Shown here: positions 33,736 to 43,654 of the stretch, piece by piece
Numbering within the stretch: position 1 is the first letter of the stretch
Layout: every line of letters starts with the position of its first letter
Origin: Lichina pygmaea
Lineage: Eukaryota; Ascomycota; Lichinomycetes; Lichinales; Lichinaceae
Assembly (NCBI GenBank): GCA_963422465.1
Contig: OY730175.1
Span: 992,001-1,056,000 of the forward strand
Length of the DNA: 64,000 nucleotides
Reading direction: 5' to 3'
Notes under the pieces: model-generated
What the model was told of the DNA's origin: nothing
Seen by the model: only the letters and a program-made list of their open reading frames with translations
Database searches by the model: none
Translations under genes and position numbers: made by a program

Positions 33736-36700
33736 ATGTCTGAGCCGAGGTTAAGCCGAGGGTAAGCGCTCCGCGAAGCTGCACGCTCCGTACTTTCGTC
33801 ATCGCTGATGTTCGTCCCCAAACGCCTGCAGCATAGTATGTCCGGCCTTCGTTCGCGGGAGATGCACTGAAGGTACCAACTGCCCATATCTCCATGTCGA
33901 AAGCGGCCCTTCTGCTCCCACCAGCGTTCGTCCTCAGGGCCAAGGGCGCCGGGCTTGCCGTTACCATGCTCTGCCCGAAGGATGCAAGAACGGTGCTAGG
34001 TGTCGCTTTCGCCACGACGATACCAGACCGCGCACATTCGGACCCGCATTCGGGCCACGGGCCAGGGAAACCAGTCAAATCCCGAGTCAACATGCAGAGG
34101 GCGGGCTACAGTCCGAGCTGCGGACGTGGCTTCGCTTTGTTCCCGAAACTTCGCCGGCCACTGTGCTCCCTCGCCGCACATTGCAGGAAATCTTTGAGTC
34201 GGCCTGGAAGCTAGTGTCGGAGGGAGACGCAAGCGTGCGTCAACAGCTCATCACGCGACTGGCGTCCGAGGGAGGTCTTTCCCGCATCAAGGAGCTCATC
34301 GATCGTCACGTTGGGAACTGCGCCGACGATGAACGCGATACGCTCTTCGTTGAGCTCCTCTCACCGTTCCTCCGGACCATCTCTCATGAAGATGTGCTAT
34401 CCTCGATGCTTCTCGAGCAGCCTGTCGCCGATATACACACGTTCCTCTTTGGTCCCTCGGGCCGCAGGGCTACTCCGCTCTTTCGCTTCGTTTCGTCAGC
34501 TGTAGCTGCCACCGTTTCGGGCTCGGGCCTGGACGCTGCGATGGTGCATGTCGGAGCGGCTCTTGCTGTTCTACGGGAAATTGTTGATCTGAACGGCACT
34601 GCCCTCATAATCCAAGACTTTCATCCTGCGGTACATACCATCGCCGAGTGCCTGGGAGCAGGTCGGCCTGCTGAAGATGCCAGCTTGCCGATGCGGCGCG
34701 CATTCCGAGATCTCTCGAGAATCCAGGGTCGTCTCGATTTAGGGTCTTCGATGAGTCAGATCCCGACGAGCCGCCCGCAAGAACCGAAGGCCGTGGCTTC
34801 GTTTGAGATATCTCAGGATCTACCTGGGTCCCTCTCGGTTGAGGGGCCACGTCACGACAACGATCATGAGGACATTACGCAGATCAAGGTCATGCCAACA
34901 CCGGAAGAGATCCGCTCCCATCGACCTGAGTATCTCCCGATCCGAGATCCGGCGACATGGCATCATCCAGGCATCCGTGGCTTACTGGACCGGCAGTTCC
35001 GCCTGCTCCGGGAAGATACTGTTGGCCCTCTCCGTGACGCCGTCAGGTTCGAGATGGAGAGGCTCCGAATGCCAAGCACGAACGTGCTGCCGTCGACTGT
35101 CGGCAATCACGGCGCACGCACCATCAGCTATGCAAACGTTCAAATCCAGTCTCTAAAGTTCGAACCGCGGAAAGGTCTCCGCGTGCTCGCCGAATTTGAC
35201 CAACCGACATCCCTTCGTCGGATGACAAAAAGCCAACGCCACGAATGGTGGAATGATTCCAATCATCTGCGACATGACTCGCTCCTCTGCCTTGTCGACT
35301 CGGAGGGAGGGGTGGTGTTCATGTCCGTCGCGGATCGCGTTGTCCGTTCGACCGCATCCGAGACGGCAGCTGCAGGCACTCAAGCAGCCGACACGTCAAC
35401 GCCGCCCTGCAATCTCGCGGACAGTCCTCACCGGGCCATGATCGTCCTGGGTCTCGTGGACTTGGACCGGCTTGGTGCCGTGCAGCTCGTCGACCACCTG
35501 ACGAAATTGCGGGCTGCGCGGAGGATACTCGTCGAGTTTCCAGGCGTCCTCCTGCCGTCATTTCAGCCAACCCTGCAGGTTCTACAGGAAAGAAGCTTCG
35601 GCTACGAGCTCCCGTTTGCCGAGTTCCTGGCGCCTTCACCAGACGCCATCACGAACAACCACATCCCACCGCCGGCATACGCGCGTGAGCCAGGCTTCAC
35701 ATTTGACCTGAGCTGCTTGCTCATCAACGACGAGCGTCTGACGCTATCTACGAGGGAGATATTCGATTTTGACGCGCTGCGTCGCGGATCGACCCTCGAT
35801 GACGCGCAGGGTGTTGCGCTGGTGAACGCGCTTTCCAGAAGCCTGGCCATCATCCAAGGGCCCCCTGGGACGGGCAAAAGCTTCACGGGAGTCGCTCTCA
35901 TCAAGGTTCTGTTGGCGAGTCGGATCTCACCTACCGCTGGTCCCATCATCTGTGTCTGCTACACAAACCATGCATTGGACCAACTTCTCGAGCACCTCGT
36001 CCATGGGGGCACGAAGCAGATTGTGCGGATTGGGTCGAGGTCCAAATCAGCTTTGATCGAGCCTCTAAACCTATGGACAATCTCGCAAAAGTCTCTCAAG
36101 ACGAGCTTGGAGAAGAGGACGGAATGGGAACTCTGGAGCCAGCTTGAACCCGGCTCAAAGGAAATAAGTGCGCTGCTGTCGGAACTGGATAGAACCGAGC
36201 ACTGGAAGACCATCAAGGACTACCTGGAGGTGCACTACCCTCAACACCACGACGAGCTTTTCCGCCGTGAAGAAGAGGATGGATTCAAGACCGTGCTCCC
36301 CGAACCGAGCAGAATTATCTCGAAGTGGTTGGTCTCAGGCCGTCGTAACCGCGAAAGAGCACAAGTACGCCCCGTTGCCGTACTACTGGCAGCCTCTGGT
36401 ATCCACGAGATGCTCTCTGGGGAACGGCGGGCTCTCTACCGGTATTGGCGCAACGGCATTCTAAATTCGGTCAGGCAACATATCTGGTCAGCGCTGAAGT
36501 CTTACAAGCGCAGCAAGGATAGGCTCAATCAATGCCGACAGGAGGTCAACCTTCGCTGTCTGCAGGAGGCAAGCGTCATCGGGGTCACGACAACAGGGCT
36601 AGCCAGAAACATCGAACTGCTTCAACGGGTGAAAGCCAAGGTGGTGCTCTGCGAAGAGGCCGGAGAGGTACTGGAAGCACATACGCTTACGGCGCTGCTC

Positions 36701-39700
36701 CCTGGCATCGAGCACTTGATCTTGATTGGAGACCATCAGCAGCTTCGGCCGCAGATACAGAACTACGAGCTGCAGCACGACAATCCCCGCGGCGAGCAAT
36801 ATGCTTTAGACGTGTCGCTGTTCGAGAGACTCGTCAAACCGAACGTGTCTTGGGCCACCGGGCTTAGCTTCAGCACGCTGAATGTCCAGCGCCGGATGCA
36901 CCCCAGCATAGCCGAGCTAGTTCGCGATACCCAGTATCCCAGCCTTCAGGATCATCGCTCGGTGGTCGAATATCCTGACGTATGCGGCATGGCGAGACGG
37001 CTCTTCTGGCTCGATCATCAGCACCTCGAAGCTCACCGGGACTCGACGTTGTCCACGTCACACTCCAATGACTTTGAAATTGACATGGCAGCAGCGTTGG
37101 TGTCTCATCTCATCCGTCAGGGCAAGTACGAGAGCGGTGACATCGCCGTCATCACGCCTTACCTGGGCCAGCTTCATAGATTGCGAGGCCGCATGGCCAT
37201 GTCGCATGAGGTCATCGTCGGCAATCGGGACGCGGAAGATCTGATCAAGATTGGACTTGAAGACGAGACCAAGACTCCGACGTCGATTTCTGCTCCACGA
37301 AGGACGACTTTGCTGAAAGCCTTACGGCTTGCTACTGTCGACAACTTTCAAGTGAGACCAAACACCAACTGCCCGGATTCATCCGAACAAGTACTCACAC
37401 TGTGGATAGGGCGAGGAAGCCAAGGTCGTTGTCATTTCTCTGGTGCGGAGTAACGCTGAGAATCGATGCGGATTTCTGAAGACGCCCAATCGGATCAATG
37501 TCCTGTTGAGGTACGTGCCAGGATCTGTGTCACACCTTCGGTCTCCAACTGACACAGATGCAGCCGAGCGCAACATGGCATGTTCATCATCGGCAACGCC
37601 AGAACGTCCGCCCACGTGCCAATGTGGGCAGAAGTGCTCGACATTCTGGAAAGAAATGGAAACATCGGGCAAACACTGCCTCTACGCTGCGAAAGGCACC
37701 CGGACACCACCATCAAGGTGTCGACGCCTGATGACTTCTTGCTTCTCGCTCCAGAGGGAGGATGTAACAAGAGATGCAACCTGCGGCTCGATTGCGGGCA
37801 TTCCTGCATCAACCGATGCCATTCGGACATGCTTCACAACGCCGTCACATGTCTCGAACCGTGCCGGCGATCGAAAGCGGGCTGTGACCATCCATGCCCT
37901 CGCCCCTGCGGCATGGACTGCGAGAAGCTCTGCCACTACATTGTTGTCAATGTCGACCTGCCTTGCGGGCATGTGCGACGACGGCTTGAATGCCACCGGG
38001 CACAGGACATGTCGCAAGTTCGCTGCGACGTGCCGGTGGAGCGACGGATTCGAGGATGCGGCCACACCGTCAAGGCTCCATGCCACAGGAACGTGGACGC
38101 CGGAGACTTTGAGTGCAATGCTACCTGTGGCGAGCTGCTACCTTGTGGTCACAATTGCTTGCGCAAGTGCCGAGAGTGCAATACCAGGGTCGAAGACAGA
38201 GTTGTCGAGCGGCGGCATGGTGCCTGTCAACATCGGTGTGGCCGACCGTACAACACCTGCTCTCATGAGTGCCTCAGCACGTGCCATGGCGAGGAGCCTT
38301 GCCCGCTTTGCGATGCGCCCTGTCAGGTACAATGCGCTCACTCCAAGTGCGACAAGAAATGTCAAGAGCCATGCGCACCTTGCGCGGAGCAGTGCTTGTG
38401 GTCGTGTCCTCACAGAGGCAAGTGCGAGATGCCCTGTGCGGTGCCTTGCGAGATTCTTCCATGCTCGGCGCGATGCGGCGAGAATCTGAGCTGCGGGCAT
38501 AGATGCCCGTCTATCTGTGGCGAGAAGTGCCCCACTTCGGACTTTTGCCAGACCTGCGCTCCCGAGAAAGTCAAGAACACGGTGGTGGACTTCATCATGC
38601 AAGATACGTACGCCGACATCAACCTCGATAGCGATCCTATCATCGTGCCGTCATGCGGCCATCTCTTGACGATCTCGAGCATGGATGGACACATGGGCGT
38701 GTCGGATCACTACGAGGTCTCTGTTGACGGTGCAATCACGTCTCGTAGGCCGTTGGCAGAGACCTCCCGGCCCGAGAACGCCAGACGCTGTCCTCTGTGC
38801 CGTGGCTCTCTGAGGGACATCAATCGATACAGCCGTATCGTGCGCCAGGCTCTCCTACACGAATCCACGAAGAAGTTCGTGACGTGGGCGACCAGACAGT
38901 TTGTCCCGCTCGAGCAGACGTTGTCCGATGAAGAGCGACGACTCGGAGAGAGCGTCGAAGCAGAGGCGGCGGTCTTTTGCAGCAGCGCCGAGCACAGAGA
39001 GGGCCCAGGGTTTCTGGCACCAGAGCCGATGACGCTCGACCGGTCGTCTGACCAGCAGGTGTCCGCAATCCAATCTCTCTCGGGCTTGGCCACTCGTTAC
39101 CAGCCAATCTTGCTGCTGAGAGATTCGATCGCGACGTATCTGAAGCAGGTCGGCGAAGGGGAGCAGCCTTTCGGGCGCGTCTTCGACATGGTGCAGGACG
39201 TACGCCGGCGACGAGGGATCACAGCCGACCTCTCCGTCGACCGCACGTTGCTCAACACGCGCAACCGACTGCTCGGCTCGGCGCTCGCCATCCGCTGCGA
39301 CCTCGCCATCGTGACCGACTTTTTCGCCTTTCGCCAGCAGGGGCGTCGGATGGCGGTGCACCCGGCCTGGATGCGGGCCGACGTGCACGTCGACTTCTCA
39401 CAGAACCGTCAAGCGTGCGAGGATCTCCTGCACGAAGCGACGCTGCGGCAACAGCCCATGCTAGAGGTCGACGCGCATCTCTACTTTGTGCGCTGGGTCA
39501 TCCTCGAACGCGGCGCCAGCATCGTCAAGCCGTCGACGGCGCTCGAGCACACGAAGCAGCTCCTCGGCGCGGCCTCGAAGCACCTCTCGGCCGCCAGGAG
39601 CACGTGCGAGGCCAAGCCAGGCTCGACGCGGGGCATGCGCGCGGAGGTGGACGCGCTCGAGACGGCGCTGCAGCAAGCCAGCACCAACCCCTCGACCTTC

Positions 39701-39952
39701 TACACGCCCGTGGTCAACGACGAGCGGCGTCAGGTCTTTGCCGCGATGGCGCTCGAGTTCAGCGGCACGGGCCACTGGTACACCTGCGCCAACGGCCACC
39801 TGTTCACCGTGGGCGATTGCGGCGGGCCGATAGAGACGTCCACCTGTCCCCAGTGCGGGGTCGTCATCGGTGGCCAGCATCATCGACCTGCCGACGGCGT
39901 GCAGCGTGCCGACGCGTTTGAGCAGGAGTTTGCGACGTTGGCCGTCGGGTGA
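33736..39952 (+). CDS. ZNFX1/Hrr1-like SF1 helicase with CCCH, NF-X1 and RZ zinc fingers
   Basis: Four exons, 33736-33761, 33832-37351, 37410-37510 and 37564-39952, all phase-consistent, encode about 2011 residues. Domains in order: two CCCH fingers at residues 12-30 (C-x7-C-x5-C-x3-H) and 51-70 (C-x8-C-x5-C-x3-H); an Upf1-like SF1 helicase with Walker A GPPGTGKS (about 685), CEEAGE (about 948), GDHQQLRPQ (about 975) and LSRAQHGMFIIGN spanning the last junction; NF-X1-type Cys repeats (about 1283-1550, DCGHSC, PCGHVC-like); and a C-terminal RZ finger (HWYTCANGHLF ... CPQCG, about 1953-1985). Relatives are animal ZNFX1 and S. pombe Hrr1, which act in small-RNA pathways, heterochromatin and RNA defence. 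A role in RNA silencing here is inference. The start rests on the 26-nt exon MSEPRLSR, whose GTAAGC donor, GCTGATG branch site and CTGCAG acceptor join in frame. Without it the CCCH fingers would have no start codon. Confidence 0.9.
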
Positions 39953-39961
39953 TTCTGGTAC

Positions 39962-40150
39962 GTGGGAGATGGGCTGGAGGATGGATCGTCGGATGGACTG
40001 TCGGATGGACTGTCGGATGGACTGTCGGATGGACTGTCGGATGACCCGTTTGATGGATTTTCAGATGCACTGTCAGATGAGGCGTCAGGTGGACTATCAG
40101 GTGGACTATCAGGTGGACTATCAGGTGGACTGTCGGATGGACTGTAGGGT
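39962..40150 (+). repeat. 12-bp minisatellite after the ZNFX1-like gene
   Basis: About 15 imperfect units of GGATGGACTGTC and variants, beginning 10 bp after the stop codon. Because the unit is a multiple of three, the frame of the preceding gene stays open through the array (Asp-Gly-Leu-Ser repeats) up to 40147. Most likely this is a 3' UTR repeat. Confidence 0.9.
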
Positions 40151-41630
40151 AGACTATCAAATGGACCATCAGATAGACCGTTGAAAACACCGTTGACTAG
40201 CTCATCTCTCGATAGCTTCCCTCCTTCTAGCTTCTAGCTTCCTTCTTTGCAGGCCCGGGGGTTGGCTTAGTCAACCACCTAGCAGGGCTCATATAGCCTC
40301 TGAGCCCAGGAGGGCTTCAATGGATCGGATGGGCTGATGGCTTGTACCTCTGCCACCTCCAGGTGCACAGCTACAAGAGTCTCCACCCCCGGTCTTACCT
40401 TGACGTCTCGGCTTCTATATTGGTATATGCGAGCTGGGCTGAGTGAGAGCATGGCTCAGCTGTGCAGGCTCCTCGCAATCTCTCACCTGGCATGCACCTT
40501 GGTTCAAGCACGAGAGGCCAACTACGAAGTCGTCCTCGCTGTGTAATGCTGCCAAGACTTTGTAGCTTGCTTGTCTTGAAGAGATACCTAGCTTTATGTC
40601 AGACAGCTCCGCAAAGTATACGTACCTACGTACGCCTAAACAAGGGGGCCGTCGGAGAGGGGCATCGGAGCATGAAGTCTGCATAAGGGGGGGCACGGCA
40701 GTGCCCCGTAATTGTCCGTAGATAGAAACATGCGTACAAGTAGAGGGGCACGTGAGGGGGTACCGGAGTAGTTGTTCGTCTGATGAGGTACGTAACGTAC
40801 TTTTGATGCAAAGGTGTCCTTGGAACGCAGATCTTATACCCTATACTTGCGTACTTTCATGCAGCCATGTTGCAGAAGAATTCGATGATTTAGGTCATAA
40901 GACCGAAGCCGACCTGAATCACGTGAACGCAACGTGACCTCGTGCTCTATGCTCACGTGATTTGCCTTGGCAGATCATGTGCACGGCAGGGGAAGGGCAT
41001 GATCACCCCGCAAAGTGCCCTGGCCAATGAGGGAGCAAGAGTGACGCACGAGCACGCGACACTCGACAAGCAAGCACGAGGTTGGCGACACCACCGTGAC
41101 CACATACTTCGGTACGAAGGACGCAGACGAAGAAGGAGGAGAAGGAAATAAAAAGAAAGCAGCGCTAGGGTGCGATAACGGCGACGATGCAGGCTGCGGC
41201 GATCGACTACTCCCATGCGCACGGATAATTGGCCGTCTGCCTACAGTGCCGGACGGACCAGGACTACCAAGGCCGATCTCTGCACGAGCATGCCAAGTGC
41301 CAGGCCACGCCGAGCCAGACGCAGCTGAGCGTATCGGCACTTGGGGGTGGGAGGAGAAGGAGGAGGAGGAGGAGGAGCCGTCGAAGAACACGGCGAGTCG
41401 ACCGTCTGTGGGCAGTTCCCTTCTCCGCCGTCGTTCCCGGCCTCGATACCGGCCCAGGTCTTTCCAGCCGACGACGTCTGAAGCTCGATCTTTTGTGGGT
41501 CGGATGTGAGATATCGTGCGGACGTGCTCCGCGACCGCTCAAGGCTCGTCGACAGCCCCCGTCGCTACCGTCGACGAGCGCGAGATCGAAGACGGAAGAG
41601 GGCTCGGCTCGGCTGCTCGAAACAGGACCC
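40151..41630. promoter_or_regulatory. Intergenic and bHLH gene promoter
   Basis: No supported gene. E-boxes CACGTG lie at 40749-40754, 40920-40925 and 40954-40959. A GTAC island occurs near 40617-40636 and 40788-40802. The frame of the bHLH gene is open upstream to about 41229 without recognisable domains, so the 5' end of the gene may extend into this region. Confidence 0.5.
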
Positions 41631-42848
41631 ATGTCTCGCCCGGCCCTGCCGCCGACGCCTGCACCTTCCGGCGACCTCCTTGGTCGGGAGGGCAAGCGGT
41701 CGTCGTCCCTGGAGCAGTCGTTCACGCTTCCGCCGCCGGCGATGGTGACCAAGGCAGACGCCATGTCGAACGGTGCCCGCTCGCAGCGGATCCTGGCTCC
41801 CTCGAGGGAGCCAGAAGCGCCCTTGTCGCCGACGAGTCCGACGGCCGACGATGTCCCGACACGGCGACAGCGCGCCGCCGGTCGCCCGGCGAGGGACAGG
41901 GAGGATTTCGTCCTTCCGCCGCCGCCGGCACGCGCGCGCAAGATCATCCAGATGAAGCCGCGGCCCCACAAGGCCACGGCCTCGACCGGCGCCGGAGCCA
42001 AGCCAAAGTCCACCGCCGGAGCCCCGTCCGCGGTCGGTGCGAGCGGGGCACGCAGGGGAAAGCAGCCCAGCACGACCAGCGCCGCCGGCCGGAAGGTCGC
42101 GCGGAAGACGGCCCACAGCCTGATCGAGCGCCGCAGACGGTCGAAGATGAACGAAGAGTTTGGCGTCCTGAAGGAGATGATCCCGGCCTGTAGGGACCAG
42201 GAGATGCACAAGCTGGCCATTCTTCAGGTGCGTCTGGCTCGTGATCGTCTCGTCGCGTCCCGTCGCTCCGCGTGCGTGCGCGCCTTGATCCGTCTGACCG
42301 GCCCCGTCCTGCAGGCCAGCATCGAGTATCTCCGCTACCTCGAGCAATGCGTCGCCGATCTGGATTCCAAAGCCAGACAGAGCCCGCCGGCCGCCGCCGC
42401 GGCTGCTGCTGCCGGTCCTGCTCGTGCCGCCGTCGCGGCCGCCGCGCCCCCGCACGGCTCGCCCAGCAGCGACGGCGACGCCTCCGACGCGACGGACGAT
42501 CGGGGACAGGACCGCCCGACAGAAGACCGTCCCACGTCCGGAAGCGCATTTTCGTCCAGCACGGAACGGCCAGAACCTAACGCGGCTCCGTCACGGCTCG
42601 TTTCGCCAACCGGTCCGGGGCCTGTTGCACCGTCGCCCACGGCCATCACCTCGCGCACCCCGCCCACGGAAACGCCGGCTGGCGATGCCCTCTCCAACTC
42701 GACGTCGATACTCCAGACCGTCCCGGCTGGGTGGTCAGGTGGGCGGGACGTCGACCAAGAAGTCACCGAGGCCCTGCTCCTCCTGAACACGGACCGTCGA
42801 CGCAGCATGACGCGTGGGATGAGCGTCAAGGATCTGCTCACGTCATGA
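41631..42848 (+). CDS. bHLH transcription factor
   Basis: Two exons, 41631-42227 and 42315-42848, encode 376 residues. The basic region and first helix read AHSLIERRRRSKMNEEFGVL (from about residue 165), then HKLAILQ joined by splicing to ASIEYLRYLEQCVADLD, which completes the second helix. The basic region carries the His, Glu, Arg trio (H-x3-E-x3-R) that in other bHLH proteins contacts CACGTG (class B). The rest is low-complexity: Pro/Ser-rich N-terminus, Ala-rich segment after the domain, Ser/Thr/Pro-rich tail. I cannot assign a named fungal family. The start MSRPALPPTPAPSG is the first ATG after a likely 5' UTR, but the frame is open further upstream. The 87-bp intron lies exactly in the HLH loop, is divisible by three and has no stop. 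E-boxes in its own promoter would allow autoregulation. Confidence 0.87.
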   Translation: MSRPALPPTPAPSGDLLGREGKRSSSLEQSFTLPPPAMVTKADAMSNGARSQRILAPSREPEAPLSPTSPTADDVPTRRQRAAGRPARDREDFVLPPPPARARKIIQMKPRPHKATASTGAGAKPKSTAGAPSAVGASGARRGKQPSTTSAAGRKVARKTAHSLIERRRRSKMNEEFGVLKEMIPACRDQEMHKLAILQVRLARDRLVASRRSACVRALIRLTGPVLQASIEYLRYLEQCVADLDSKARQSPPAAAAAAAAGPARAAVAAAAPPHGSPSSDGDASDATDDRGQDRPTEDRPTSGSAFSSSTERPEPNAAPSRLVSPTGPGPVAPSPTAITSRTPPTETPAGDALSNSTSILQTVPAGWSGGRDVDQEVTEALLLLNTDRRRSMTRGMSVKDLLTS

Positions 42849-43654
42849 GACTGCCCCGCCGGCTTCTACAGAGGTCTCCTCTTCTCCCTCGTCGTGCCTT
42901 TAGGGTGGTCTCCTTTGCGGCCTTGATCTCGCGATGAAGGCTGGTCTGGGCCTGTGTTGGAAAGTGACATGCCTCTTTGGCTCTATCTCCTGTTCTCCTT
43001 TTCTTTCCTTCCTTCTTATTTTCCTTTCTTCCTTCCACCCTTCTCACTCCGTGAGGGCTGTGGTCTCTCTTCGTTGGGCTTCATCTTCAAGTCTACCCCG
43101 AGATACTATACTCGGCGGCGTAGTATTGTCTCAAGAAACGCTGCTCCCCGGGATGCCTAGACGAGGCATCCGGGTTGCGGACAACAGGGCAGGCGTCCTT
43201 GAAGCTTGGGTGTCATCGTCGAGAAACAGACGTGCTGGGGTAAAGCACAACGAGTCCAAAATACAGCGTGAAGAAGGAGCTTTGTACATCTGGATGTCAT
43301 GGCCCACTGGCTAGAGTGACCTGACCGAGCACGGGATGCACCCTCGCGTGACTATCACGTGACTGATATCTGCCCGGGTCAAGGCCGGAAGCGGGACCCC
43401 AGCCACAGCTCATCCCAGCCAAGCTTCCCGATTCGGCTAGAGTCGCTCAGCCACACGAGCTCCTGCCGACGCTTTTTCCGCCACCCGGCCTGCGCCTGCC
43501 AACACCAGGAAGTGGCCCGAATTCGGACTGTATATCATGTAGTCATCGACCGTCATCCGCCGTCGTCTTGCATGAACTCGAAGTAGTCGGCTTTCAACCC
43601 CCCATCGCGGACATCTGCCACCCACGCGCCACGCCTCGATTCGCCCGAGACACG
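42849..43654. promoter_or_regulatory. Intergenic and PhoD-like gene promoter
   Basis: About 800 bp. No supported gene. An E-box CACGTG lies at 43356-43361. A CT-rich stretch at about 42990-43055 probably belongs to the bHLH 3' UTR. Confidence 0.5.

Noticed and set aside
40240-40330. Possible relative of the SINE-like segment near 20370
   Set aside because: Only a short word around AACCACCT is shared; not enough to claim homology.
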